NCBI RefSeq assembly: GCF_014651835.1
Contig: NZ_BMXQ01000001.1
Span: forward strand, 2,565,111 to 2,629,110
Direction: 5' to 3'
DNA length: 64,000 nucleotides
Source: Pigmentiphaga litoralis
GTDB lineage: Bacteria > Pseudomonadota > Gammaproteobacteria > Burkholderiales > Burkholderiaceae_B
Each line of letters starts with the position of its first letter. Within the stretch, counting starts at the first letter, position 1. A program made the position numbers and the translations under genes. Below the pieces are notes generated by a model. The model saw only the letters and a list, made by a program, of their open reading frames with translations, had not been told where the DNA came from and ran no database searches. This document shows positions 9,227 through 19,656 of this stretch, piece after piece.

Positions 9227-9697
9227 ATGAAAAAATCTCTATTTGTTGTGCTGCTCGTGGCGGCCATGCCCGTCATGGCCAAGCTTCCGGCCCCTTCCCC
9301 GGAAAACAAGGCCAAGAGCGCCGAAACCGCTGCCAAGCAAGCCTGGCAATCCAAGGTCGACAGCTATCAGCTGTGTCAGGTGCAAGACAAGGTAGCCGCC
9401 ACCTACCGCGCCAGCGCGCAGGCGGCCGGCAAGCCGCCCGGCCCTGTCGTCGCCACGCCGTCCTGCGCCGACCCAGGTGAATTCAAGTACGTGAATAACG
9501 ACCAGGCCGATCGGCCTTTGGAAGCAGCAGGCGCTCACTCTCCTGCCACCACGGCGGCGAGCCCCCACAACAAGCGGGAAACCGACGCCGCGGACAAGAC
9601 CTCAGGGGGCGACACCGCGCCGGCATCCCAGTCGAGCCAGCCGGCCACGGTCAAGGAACCGTCGACGCGCAACTCGGCGGAGCCGTCCAAGAAGTAA
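9227..9697 (+). CDS. Small exported protein at the end of the formate dehydrogenase operon
   Basis: A 156-residue product with a Sec-type signal (MKKSLFVVLLVAAMPVMA). A core at about residues 25-90 contains two Cys (SYQLCQVQDKVAATY and TPSCADPGEFKY), which could form a disulfide. The rest is an Ala/Ser/Thr/Pro low-complexity tail. It lies 15 bp after fdhC and just before the operon terminator. I do not recognise a family. An exported accessory protein of the dehydrogenase is the simplest reading from position. The low-complexity tail makes distant relationships hard to judge. Confidence 0.65.
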   Translation: MKKSLFVVLLVAAMPVMAKLPAPSPENKAKSAETAAKQAWQSKVDSYQLCQVQDKVAATYRASAQAAGKPPGPVVATPSCADPGEFKYVNNDQADRPLEAAGAHSPATTAASPHNKRETDAADKTSGGDTAPASQSSQPATVKEPSTRNSAEPSKK

Positions 9698-9728
9698 GTT
9701 GTGGTCTGAAGGTCGCCCGATGGCGCCT

Positions 9729-10871
9729 TCATCCCTCGCCTGAAAGCGCCTGCGGTCGGGGCGCTTTTTTATTGGGAAAGTCCCACCACGACAGCACGCG
9801 GTTCATTGCCAGCACTTCACCGGTGTGCGACGGCTCGTACCCTGGCATCCGGGCCAATTGCTGTTGCCAGGCCTCGCTGCGCAGCACGGCCAGCAGGGCC
9901 TGCGTGGCAGGCAGGTCCAGGGTGGATTTCAGGCAGACCAGAAAGTAGTTTTCCTGGCGCAGCGGCACGAAATCCAGGCCGTGCGCATGGGCGGCCAGTT
10001 CGATTCCCAGGGCGGCGTCGGCGGCGCCTGAGGCCACGGCATGGGCCACCGCCGAGTGCGACGGCTCGGTCTGTTCATAGCCCACGATATCGCCCGCCGC
10101 AATGCCCTCATCGGCCAGCAGTTCATCCAGCAGCAGCCGCGTGCCCGTGCCCTTGGGCCGGTTCACGAAGCGTACGCCAGGCCGTGTCAGATCCTGCAGG
10201 GTCCGCAGATTGCCGGGGTTGCCGCGCGCCACCATGAGTCCCTGCGTGCGCCGGGCAAAGCCGATCAGCTTGTGCTGCCCGGGCTGCAGCAGCGGCTTGT
10301 AGGTGCGCTCCGACAAGGATCCGGTGGCCGGCGCCAAGGTGGTGTGAAAGCCGGCCATTTCGCAGCGGCCTTCATTCAAGGCGCCGATGGCATCGACGCT
10401 GCCGGTAAAGCGGATATCCAGATGCAGCTTGTTGGTAGCCACCGCGTGATCGCGCAGCCGGTTCAGGGCATCGTCATGGCTGGCGGTAAAGCTGACCACG
10501 TGCGCCGCGTCGTCGAACGCGACGGCAAAGGTGCGTTCCAGCTCGGCCTGCAGCGCGTCGATCTGCGGCGCGAGCCGGGCCTGCGCCTGGCGTTCGGCCC
10601 ACAGCAGCTTGTCGCCAAATTCGCTCAGGCGCGCCGGATGTCCCTTCTCCCACACCACCAGCGTGTGGCCCAGCGTCTGTTCCCACTTCTTGAGTTCGCC
10701 CCAGACGTGCCGGTACGACAGGCCCATGCCCTTGGCCGCAGCAGAAATGGAGCCGTGGGCCCGGATGGCCTGGAGCAGGTCCATGAGCGGATTGCGGATG
10801 GCGGCCGACGCGCGGGACACGCCAAACGAGTAGGAAAGTTCGACTTGATGCACGCCGGCAGTATGCCTCAA
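9729..10871 (-). CDS. ModE/LysR-like winged-helix regulator with PBP-like sensor domain
   Basis: A 380-residue regulator. Residues about 25-100 form a ModE/LysR-type helix-turn-helix (SISAAAKGMGLSYRHVWGEL) preceded by the conserved strand ELSYSFG, which supports the long start. From about 125 on there is a periplasmic-binding-protein-like domain (FTASHDDALNRL, MVARGNPGNL, FVNRPKGTGTRLLLDELL, AVASGAADAALGIE). This architecture occurs in one-component regulators of molybdate/tungstate uptake and Mo/W enzymes. It is divergent from tupB with 89 bp between, and convergent with the formate dehydrogenase operon. An oxyanion (tungstate or molybdate) sensor is therefore likely but not shown. Confidence 0.8.
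   Translation of the reverse strand: MRHTAGVHQVELSYSFGVSRASAAIRNPLMDLLQAIRAHGSISAAAKGMGLSYRHVWGELKKWEQTLGHTLVVWEKGHPARLSEFGDKLLWAERQAQARLAPQIDALQAELERTFAVAFDDAAHVVSFTASHDDALNRLRDHAVATNKLHLDIRFTGSVDAIGALNEGRCEMAGFHTTLAPATGSLSERTYKPLLQPGQHKLIGFARRTQGLMVARGNPGNLRTLQDLTRPGVRFVNRPKGTGTRLLLDELLADEGIAAGDIVGYEQTEPSHSAVAHAVASGAADAALGIELAAHAHGLDFVPLRQENYFLVCLKSTLDLPATQALLAVLRSEAWQQQLARMPGYEPSHTGEVLAMNRVLSWWDFPNKKAPRPQALSGEG
9744..9770 (+). terminator. Rho-independent terminator of the formate dehydrogenase operon
   Basis: The stem AGCGCC (9745-9750) pairs with GGCGCT (9760-9765) around a 9-nt loop, followed by a run of T. It lies inside the last codons of the convergent regulator gene, so the terminator doubles as coding sequence on the other strand. 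Confidence 0.7.
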
Positions 10872-10890
10872 ACCCGTGGCAGCCAGTCCC

Positions 10891-10908
10891 TATGCACATT
10901 GCTACATA
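10891..10908. promoter_or_regulatory. Candidate operator between regulator and tungstate transporter
   Basis: An imperfect inverted repeat, TATGCA (10891-10896), 6-bp spacer, TACATA (10903-10908), lies in the divergent intergenic region. The arms match at 5 of 6 positions, and the AT-rich TAT/ATA ends resemble ModE-type sites. This is a pattern-based suggestion only. Confidence 0.35.
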
Positions 10909-10960
10909 TCGCCTCATCCTTGGGGGTCGGCTACCCTTGCGCCTGCCTTGATTCTTCCCT

Positions 10961-11788
10961 ATGCATAGCATTTCCGACAGCGCGCTGACTGCGCTCCAAC
11001 TGATTCTCGCGTTCGATCCCGTCCTGATCGCGATCGTTCTGCGATCGCTGGCTGTCAGTGGATCCGCCTGTGCGATCGCCTGTGTGATCGGTCTTGCGCT
11101 GGGTGCATGGCTAGGCGTCGCGCGATTTCGTGGCCGCGGCGTGGTCCTCACGCTGCTCAATACCTCGCTGGCCTTGCCGTCCGTGGTCGTAGGCCTGCTG
11201 CTCTATCTGCTGCTGTCACGGTCCGGACCGCTTGGCTTTCTGGGCTGGCTGTTCTCGTTCAAGGCCATGGTGCTGGCCCAGGCCGTGCTGGTCCTGCCGG
11301 TGGTCATGGCGCTGGCACGGCAAGGCGTCGAAGACGCCGAACGCAGCCATGGCGAACAGCTGCAGGCATTGGGCGCGGGCACCTTTCTGCGCAGCCTGCT
11401 GCTGGCCTGGGATGAACGGTTCGCACTGCTCACCATCGTCATCACCGCCTTTGGGCGCGCCGTATCGGAAGTCGGCGCGGTGATGATCGTTGGCGGCAAT
11501 ATCGAGGGCTATACCCGCGTCATGACGACCGCGATCGCGCTGGAGACCAGCAAGGGCGACCTGCCGCTCGCACTGGCGCTGGGGCTGATCCTGCTGGCTG
11601 TGGTGCTGCTGTTGAACACGTTGGTGTCGGTGTTGCGGCGGTGGCGGGAGCAGCGCGATGGCGGGTCGCACGAAGGGGGTGGTGGCTTTGGTGGTAGCGG
11701 CGGCGGCAGTATCGGCGGTCGCCTCGGCATAGGACCCAATGGCCCTGCCCGTGGCGCTCGCCCACTGCCCGGAAGCATCGCGTCATGA
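10961..11788 (+). CDS. tupB: Tungstate ABC transporter permease
   Basis: A 275-residue inner-membrane permease with about five to six hydrophobic helices and the binding-protein-dependent transport signature region (EQLQALGAGTFLRSLLLAW). It is predicted to move tungstate into the cytoplasm with TupC and TupA. The last 45 or so residues are a Gly-rich tail (HEGGGGFGGSGGGSIGG) after the final helix, which is unusual for the family. Its stop overlaps the TupC start (ATGA). The tungstate assignment, rather than sulfate or molybdate, comes from the TupA protein two genes on and from the three-gene arrangement. Confidence 0.85.
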   Translation: MHSISDSALTALQLILAFDPVLIAIVLRSLAVSGSACAIACVIGLALGAWLGVARFRGRGVVLTLLNTSLALPSVVVGLLLYLLLSRSGPLGFLGWLFSFKAMVLAQAVLVLPVVMALARQGVEDAERSHGEQLQALGAGTFLRSLLLAWDERFALLTIVITAFGRAVSEVGAVMIVGGNIEGYTRVMTTAIALETSKGDLPLALALGLILLAVVLLLNTLVSVLRRWREQRDGGSHEGGGGFGGSGGGSIGGRLGIGPNGPARGARPLPGSIAS

Positions 11789-12483
11789 GCCTTTTTCATC
11801 TCGACAAGGTCGACGTTCGCTATGGGTCGGTGATAGCGCTGTCCGCCATCAGCCTGCGCATCGAAGCCGGTGAACGCGTCGCCCTGGTCGGCGCCAACGG
11901 CAGTGGCAAGAGCACGCTGCTGCGATTGCTGCACGGGCTGCTGCCGGCAAGCAGCGGCACGGTCGAACGCATCGCACGCGACCGGCAGGCACTCGTGTTT
12001 CAACGCCCCTATCTGCTGCGCACCAGTGTGCTGAACAACGTTGCGCTGGGCCTGTGGCTGCGCGGCACGCGCTGGCGCGATGCGCGGCCGCTGGCCCTGC
12101 GCGCGCTGGAACGGGTGGAGATGGACAGCCTGGCGTCAAGGTCGGCCCGCGCGTTGTCGGGCGGCCAGCAGCAACGGGTTGCCCTGGCGCAGGCGTGGGC
12201 GATGCGCCCCGATGTCCTGCTGCTGGACGAGCCCACCGCCAACCTCGACCCCCATGCCAAACGCGAAGTCGAAGCACTGATGCAGGAGTTCTCGTGTCCG
12301 AGCGACGGCCGCGCGCTGACCATGGTGTTCAGCAGCCATAACCTGGGCCAGGTCAAACGCCTGGCCAGCCGTGTCATCTACCTGGAGCATGGCCGCCTGC
12401 TGGCGGACCTGCCGGTGGATCAGTTCTTCAACGGCACGCTGCCCGAAGAAGCGCATCTGTTTGTCAAAGGAGAAAGAATATGA
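11785..12483 (+). CDS. tupC: Tungstate ABC transporter ATP-binding protein
   Basis: A 232-residue ABC ATPase that powers tungstate import. It shows Walker A GANGSGKST near residue 35, the signature LSGGQQQRVALAQAW near 125, Walker B VLLLDEPTANLDP and the switch region FSSHNLGQV. There is no C-terminal oxyanion-binding (TOBE) domain of the kind found in ModC, which fits TupC. ATGA overlaps at both ends (11785 and 12480) tie it to tupB and tupA in one translational unit. Specificity is inferred from tupA. Confidence 0.88.
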   Translation: MSLFHLDKVDVRYGSVIALSAISLRIEAGERVALVGANGSGKSTLLRLLHGLLPASSGTVERIARDRQALVFQRPYLLRTSVLNNVALGLWLRGTRWRDARPLALRALERVEMDSLASRSARALSGGQQQRVALAQAWAMRPDVLLLDEPTANLDPHAKREVEALMQEFSCPSDGRALTMVFSSHNLGQVKRLASRVIYLEHGRLLADLPVDQFFNGTLPEEAHLFVKGERI

Positions 12484-13328
12484 AGGATGCCCCAATCCTT
12501 GGCGCGCGGGTTCCACGCCTGTCGCGCGTCGTCACCCGGGCCCTGCCTGCATTGTTGATGATCACAACGACCGCTGCCCACGCGCAGTCCACGATCGTCA
12601 TGGCATCCACGACCTCGACCGAACAGTCAGGTCTCTTCAGCCACCTGTTGCCGGCGTTCAAGCAGGCATCGGGCATCGACATCAAGGTCGTGGCGGTCGG
12701 CACCGGCCAGGCCCTGGACATGGGCCGCCGCGGCGATGCCGACGTGCTTTTCGTGCACGACCAGGCGGCCGAAGAAAAATTCATTGCCGAAGGGTATGGC
12801 GTCAAACGCTACCCGGTCATGTACAACGACTTCGTGCTGGTCGGTCCCGCATCGGACCCCGCCAAGGTCAAAGGCAAGGACATCGTCGCCGCCTTGAAGA
12901 ACGTGGCCGCGGCCAACGCCGAGTTCGTGTCGCGCGGCGACAAGAGCGGCACCGACGCCGCCGAGCAGCGCTACTGGAAACAGGCCGGCATCGACAACAA
13001 AGGCACCGGCTACAAGGCCTGCGGCTGCGGCATGGGTCCCGCCTTGAACATGGCATCGTCCAGCGGCGGCTATGTGCTGGCCGACCGCGGCACCTGGCTC
13101 AGCTTCAAGAACCGCGGCGACCTGGCCGTGCTCGTCGAAGGCGACACCCGCCTCTTCAACCAATACGGGACCATGGTCGTCAACCCGGCCAAACACCCGC
13201 AGACCAAGGTGGCCGACGCGCAAAAGTTTGTCGACTGGATCATCTCGCCTGCCGGGCAAGAGACGGTGGCGGCGTACAAGATCAATGGTCAGCAGCTGTT
13301 CTTTCCGAACGCGAATACGGCGAAGTAA
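12480..13328 (+). CDS. tupA: Tungstate-binding periplasmic protein
   Basis: A 282-residue substrate-binding protein with a long signal region ending near AHAQS (about residue 37). The mature start has TTSTEQSGLF, matching the Thr/Ser oxyanion-binding motif typical of TupA, and further conserved pieces are DVLFVHDQAAEEKF, VMYNDFVLVGP and SRGDKSGTDAAE. TupA proteins bind tungstate with high selectivity over molybdate. The neighbouring formate dehydrogenase gives an evident use, since several formate dehydrogenases carry W. ATG 12480 overlaps the tupC stop and AAAGGAG lies just upstream. A terminator follows 22 bp after the stop. Confidence 0.9.
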   Translation: MKDAPILGARVPRLSRVVTRALPALLMITTTAAHAQSTIVMASTTSTEQSGLFSHLLPAFKQASGIDIKVVAVGTGQALDMGRRGDADVLFVHDQAAEEKFIAEGYGVKRYPVMYNDFVLVGPASDPAKVKGKDIVAALKNVAAANAEFVSRGDKSGTDAAEQRYWKQAGIDNKGTGYKACGCGMGPALNMASSSGGYVLADRGTWLSFKNRGDLAVLVEGDTRLFNQYGTMVVNPAKHPQTKVADAQKFVDWIISPAGQETVAAYKINGQQLFFPNANTAK

Positions 13329-13350
13329 ACAGGCGCTTGGTTGATGCAAG

Positions 13351-13378
13351 AAGGGCTGCGCGATGGCAGCCCTTTTTT
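13351..13378 (+). terminator. Rho-independent terminator after tupBCA
   Basis: A 9-bp stem, AAGGGCTGC (13351-13359) with GCAGCCCTT (13366-13374), is followed by a T run. Confidence 0.85.
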
Positions 13379-13410
13379 GCACGCGCAGGTTGCGACGCGC
13401 AGCAGGGAGC

Positions 13411-14595
13411 TCAAGGAATCATCGGGGGCAACGCGCCACTTGCAGCGTTCAAGGTGCACCCGGGTGCGTCGAACAACGCTGCCTTGCCGCAGGCCGAGTT
13501 GTACACCAGCCCTGCGCTATGGCCAGCGTCCGGGGCAACACCCCAACGGTGCGCCAGGCGCTGCGGTTCGCGCGCTTTCATGTAGCCGATGTAGTTGCGC
13601 AGCCGCGCGTAGCGGTGCACGCCTTGCGCTTCGCCTTCGCAGCTTTTGTCCAGCGCCGGGTGCAGCGCATTGGTGTCTTTGCCGCCCAGCAGGTAGACCA
13701 CGTCGCGTTGGGCGTAGTCGGCGGCCAGCCATTGCACGTTGCGATTCGCGGCGTATTCAGGCGCCTGTTCGAAGCCGTACTTCCACTGGTTGAAGCCAGG
13801 ACACGCCGACGCGCGAAAGGACGCCAGACCGCCGCGGGCGGTGGGGCGGGTGCCATCGAAGTACAGCAGCGATCCCGGATCGCCGACCACCCATCTCAAG
13901 GTCACACCGGTGCGTTCGACCGCGGCAAAGACCGACCCGACGGCCGCGTAGCGTTGCACCAATTGCCCGCCTGCCGAAAAGCCTGCCACCACGATCTGCC
14001 GCAGGGCCGGAAACTGGGCGCGGTCGGACAGGGCCATCAGCATCTCGTCCAACACGTCAAAGGAACTGATGGCGGCCGGACCGGCAGCGGGTTCGCCATC
14101 GGACCAATTGCCCTTGCGCCATGTCAATACGCGATCGTTGGCGTCGCCGGACGATAAGTCAGCGGGTTCGGAAAACCGCGGCGCAACCAGGATGACGTTG
14201 TCGCGATCCTTGCCCAACGCGCGTTGCACGTCGGCCAGTTCTTCGGCAGCGTTGCGGCGGATGCCATGCACCACGATCACCGCGCGCGTGGCGGTCGATG
14301 GAATGCCGGAATGGTTGAGGGCGTCAACGGCTTGCGCGGGCCAGGTGTAGACCGGCATGTCGCCCAAGCCGGCCGTGGTCCGCACCACGAAGCGGCCGGT
14401 GGGCGCGGGGGCCGGCGCCGACGCGGGTTCGCTGTCCTTGCCCGCTTTCTTTGCGCGCGATGTGGCGGCTACCTGCTTGATCGGATCCACCGGACCGTCG
14501 GCCTGGGCGCTGCCAACTGTCAGGGCTGACAGCGCGGCGGCCGCAAGGACGGCAAAGCGGGGCGCACGCTGCGCGCGGGCCAGAAGACGAAGCAT
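13411..14595 (-). CDS. Exported alpha/beta hydrolase
   Basis: A 394-residue protein with a signal peptide (about 1-32, ending GSAQA) and an Ala/Lys/Pro linker before an alpha/beta-hydrolase fold. The oxyanion region RAVIVVHGIRRNA lies near residue 103, the nucleophile elbow is GFSAGG near 205, and a late His is in DAGHSAGLVYNSA near 367. Several Cys near the C-terminus (CPGF, SCEGE, SACGK, PGCTL) suggest disulfides in a periplasmic or secreted enzyme. The substrate is unknown; the pattern recalls esterase-like or polyester-degrading hydrolases but not closely enough to name one. It stands alone and converges on tupA. Confidence 0.8.
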   Translation of the reverse strand: MLRLLARAQRAPRFAVLAAAALSALTVGSAQADGPVDPIKQVAATSRAKKAGKDSEPASAPAPAPTGRFVVRTTAGLGDMPVYTWPAQAVDALNHSGIPSTATRAVIVVHGIRRNAAEELADVQRALGKDRDNVILVAPRFSEPADLSSGDANDRVLTWRKGNWSDGEPAAGPAAISSFDVLDEMLMALSDRAQFPALRQIVVAGFSAGGQLVQRYAAVGSVFAAVERTGVTLRWVVGDPGSLLYFDGTRPTARGGLASFRASACPGFNQWKYGFEQAPEYAANRNVQWLAADYAQRDVVYLLGGKDTNALHPALDKSCEGEAQGVHRYARLRNYIGYMKAREPQRLAHRWGVAPDAGHSAGLVYNSACGKAALFDAPGCTLNAASGALPPMIP

Positions 14596-14684
14596 GGACG
14601 ACCTCGATGCGGAACAAAGCAGCGGGCATTATCGCAGACGGCCGGTTGACCAGGAGCCTGCCTTCCGGCCTATACTGGCGCCTC

Positions 14685-16862
<2,178 letters not shown>

Positions 16863-17326
16863 GCGGGGTCGGGTTTGAGCGGCGGTTGGGGGTTTGGGGT
16901 GGGTTGTACACTTGGGGCATCGTTTGAGGCGGCCGCGTTGTTGGGTTCTTGAGGCGGGCCGCGCCGGGGTATCTCCCCCGTCGGGTTGGAACCGCTGGTC
17001 CCGGCAAGCCGGGACTCCCCGGATTTTTTCCTCATCGGGGGCGGGCGGGAAACTCGCGCCGGAACCGTCCCCCGGACGGTCCCGAAAGCCGCGCTCAAAC
17101 AGTCCCGCCCTTGACTCCCCCGCTGAGGAAAAAATCCGGCAGCGCTTGACGCCCCGCCGGGGGAGATACCCCGACACGGCCCTTTTGGGTTTTGGGTTCG
17201 CTGCGGTTCCGGAGTCGGGTTGAACTGCGACTTTCTTTCTTTGCGAGCGCTGGGTTAGCGTTTGTTCATTGGCTTGATTCAGGGCGCTGCCTGTGCGGCG
17301 ACCGTTTAATTTTTTCAGGATTTTCT
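16863..17326. other. thiC-thiG intergenic region with palindromic element
   Basis: 464 bp with no gene. It opens with a G/T-rich stretch, then carries the nested inverted repeat annotated at 16965-17173, and ends with AGGA (17317-17320) serving thiG. No thiS or thiO frame is recognisable here. Confidence 0.7.
16965..17173. repeat. Nested palindromic element of about 209 bp
   Basis: The outer arms are 16-bp perfect inverted copies (16965-16980 and 17158-17173, CGGGGTATCTCCCCCG and its complement). The inner arms are again 16-bp perfect (17019-17034 and 17124-17139, CCGGATTTTTTCCTCA and its complement). Near the centre ACCGTCC (17064-17070) and GGACGGT (17074-17080) form a hairpin. The left arm has about 20 extra bp that themselves form a GTCCCGGC/GCCGGGAC hairpin. 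This looks like an intergenic repeat family (REP- or MITE-like); no transposase is inside. Confidence 0.75.
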
Positions 17327-18124
17327 ATGTCAGATGCGCTGGTTATTGCGGGCAAGTCGTACAGCTCGCGGTTGTTGGTCGGGACGGGCAAGTACAAGGA
17401 TTTTGCGCAGACGCGTGCGGCGATTCAGGCGAGTGGCGCGCAGATCATTACGGTGGCGATCCGGCGGACGAATATCGGGCAGAACGCGGGGGAACCGAGT
17501 CTGCTGGAGTACCTGCCGCCGAGTGAATTCACCTTGTTGCCGAACACGGCGGGTTGCTACAACGCGGAGGATGCGGTCCGGACGCTGCGTCTGGCGCGGG
17601 AGCTGCTGGATGGGCATGATCTGGTGAAGCTGGAGGTGCTGGGGGATAGCCATACGCTGTTCCCGAACATGCCCGAGACGCTGAAAGCGGCGGAAACCTT
17701 GGTCAAGGATGGGTTCAAGGTGATGGTGTATTGCACGGATGATCCCATCCAGGCGCGCATGCTGGAAGACATTGGCGTGGTGGCGGTGATGCCGCTGGCG
17801 TCGTTGATCGGGTCGGGCATGGGGATTCTGAATCCGTGGAACCTGAAGCTGATCATTGACCAGGCGCGGGTGCCGGTGATCGTGGATGCGGGGGTGGGTA
17901 CGGCGTCGGACGCGGCGATTGCAATGGAGCTGGGCTGCGACGCGGTGCTGATGAATACGGCGATCGCGGTGGCGCAGGACCCGGTGTTGATGGCGTCTGC
18001 CATGAAGAAGGGTGTCGAGGCCGGGCGTGAAGCGTTCCTGGCCGGGCGCATGCCCAAGAAGCTGTACAGCGCGGCGCCCAGTTCGCCGACAGGCGGAATG
18101 ATCGCGCCGTTGAAGTCGGCCTGA
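17327..18124 (+). CDS. thiG: Thiazole synthase
   Basis: A 265-residue TIM-barrel enzyme that builds the thiazole phosphate moiety of thiamine from DXP, dehydroglycine and ThiS thiocarboxylate. The ATG at 17327 follows AGGA by 6 nt, and the protein starts [20 protein letters not shown] as expected. The Schiff-base Lys is K101 in [10 protein letters not shown]; the phosphate-binding loops [12 protein letters not shown] and [12 protein letters not shown] are present. The usual partners thiS, thiO and thiE are not in this window. It shares the G-rich codon style of the thiC 3' end. Confidence 0.95.
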   Translation: MSDALVIAGKSYSSRLLVGTGKYKDFAQTRAAIQASGAQIITVAIRRTNIGQNAGEPSLLEYLPPSEFTLLPNTAGCYNAEDAVRTLRLARELLDGHDLVKLEVLGDSHTLFPNMPETLKAAETLVKDGFKVMVYCTDDPIQARMLEDIGVVAVMPLASLIGSGMGILNPWNLKLIIDQARVPVIVDAGVGTASDAAIAMELGCDAVLMNTAIAVAQDPVLMASAMKKGVEAGREAFLAGRMPKKLYSAAPSSPTGGMIAPLKSA

Positions 18125-18516
18125 GCCGATAAGCGGAATGTAGCTGCGCCCAGGCGGTTGGCTGCAAAAGGCCACCCGCGCAAAGCGGCCATCGCCTTGC
18201 TGCGCATTTCGAGCACTTCCAGGGCCGGCGTCATGCCGGCCTTGTCACGTCTGCTGCCGAGCAAATTTGCGCTGTCAAATCAAATAGTTGCGTATCACAA
18301 CAGTGTCGTTGACAGGGTCAACAAATAAGCCGCGCCTGGTATTAATGCAAGCGCTGCATCAAACGATCCTTGATATGCAATGGATGGAACAGTCTCCGGG
18401 GCGTATCTTCCTGCCTTGATGCATCGATGCGGACAACCGCGCGATGCGACAGCGCCCTGCAACATGGCATGCGCTGACCACAACAAGACACGTCTGACAG
18501 ACGACTGGAGTGGACC
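18125..18516. other. Intergenic region after thiG with a hairpin
   Basis: 392 bp with no convincing gene. A strong hairpin, GGCCGGC (18223-18229) with GCCGGCC (18235-18241), may act as a weak terminator for thiG, though no long T run follows. The last part holds the upstream signals of the serine hydrolase gene, ending in GGAG (18507-18510). Confidence 0.5.
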
Positions 18517-19656
18517 TTGGAATCCGTTCATCAAGAACGGCGCGCAGTCCTGCGCGCGTTGACATTGGCAGTACCCTTGGGAATGACTTTGCCGCTGGCC
18601 GGCTGTGGCGGCAGCGATGCCGAAGCGGCCACCGCGCCCGGCAGTCTTCCGGGCAGCACGTGGGAACGCTACGCCAAGCCCGAAGACGCGGGCTTTTCGT
18701 CGGCATCGCTCAAGGCGTTTGAAACCGCCCTCTACCCGCTCGAAACCACGTCGGCCATGATCGTGCGCAATGGCAAGATCGCCTATTCGTACGGCAATAT
18801 CGATGACGTTGCCTATCTGGCGTCGGCACGCAAAAGCATCGTGTCCATGCTCTACGGCAAGTACGTGGCCAATGGCACGATCAACCTGGATGCGACCCTG
18901 GGTTCGCTCGGCATCGACGACAACGCCGGCCTTCTTCCCATCGAAAAGACCGCCAAGGTCCGCGACCTGCTGACCGCGCGGTCAGGCGTCTACCATCCGG
19001 CCGGCAGCCCAGGCAGCGCCGCCGGCATTCCGGAACGCGGCAGCGTCACGCCCGGCACCAAGTTCATCTACAACAACTGGGACTTCAACGTCGTTGGCTA
19101 CCTGTTCGAAAAGCTGACGGGCCGCACGATCTTCGACGCGTTCAAGACCGACCTGGCCGACCCGCTGGGCTTCGAAGACTACGACGCCACCCGGCAGCGC
19201 ATGTTGGGCTTCAAGACCAATGTGTCGCGTTACCTGGCCTATCACTTCTTCCTGTCGGGCCGCGACATGGCGCGTCTGGGTGTGCTGATGGCCAATGGCG
19301 GCCGCTGGAACGACACGCAGCTCGTCCCTGCCGACTGGGTCGCGCAAAGCACCCAACTGCGTGTGCCACGCAGCGACATCGCCGGCGAAGCCGACAACGG
19401 CTATGGCTACCTGTGGTGGATCCCGACCGCCACGCGCACCAGCGCCGACTGGCGCAATGCCTTCCTTGCCAACGGCAACTATGGCCAGTTCATTCTGGTG
19501 CTGCCGGCCATCAACACCGTCATCGTGCATCGCCGATCGGTCAGCGACGAATTTGCCGTGGCGCGCAACCTGGGCGACACCCCGGTCAACAAGGCCGGCG
19601 TGTCCAGCACCGATTTCCTGAAGCTTGTCGACGGAGTGCTCAAAGATCATGTCTGA
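18517..19656 (+). CDS. Serine hydrolase lipoprotein, class C beta-lactamase-like
   Basis: A 379-residue protein that starts at TTG 18517 with GGAG 6 nt upstream. A lipobox (LPLAGC, Cys30) points to a membrane lipoprotein. The serine hydrolase signature SxxK is S103-A-R-K106 and the Tyr motif YNN follows near residue 185 (FIYNNWDFNVVGYL). A late HRRS replaces the KTG triad of true beta-lactamases, so an esterase or peptidase-like role is more likely than antibiotic hydrolysis. Its stop overlaps the start of a carboxylesterase gene by 8 nt, so the two are co-expressed and may share a substrate. Confidence 0.82.
   Translation: MESVHQERRAVLRALTLAVPLGMTLPLAGCGGSDAEAATAPGSLPGSTWERYAKPEDAGFSSASLKAFETALYPLETTSAMIVRNGKIAYSYGNIDDVAYLASARKSIVSMLYGKYVANGTINLDATLGSLGIDDNAGLLPIEKTAKVRDLLTARSGVYHPAGSPGSAAGIPERGSVTPGTKFIYNNWDFNVVGYLFEKLTGRTIFDAFKTDLADPLGFEDYDATRQRMLGFKTNVSRYLAYHFFLSGRDMARLGVLMANGGRWNDTQLVPADWVAQSTQLRVPRSDIAGEADNGYGYLWWIPTATRTSADWRNAFLANGNYGQFILVLPAINTVIVHRRSVSDEFAVARNLGDTPVNKAGVSSTDFLKLVDGVLKDHV

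Noticed and set aside
18517-19656. Antibiotic-resistance beta-lactamase
   Set aside because: The SxxK motif is present, but the KTG motif is replaced by HRRS and the protein is a lipoprotein paired with an esterase, so a beta-lactamase call is not justified.
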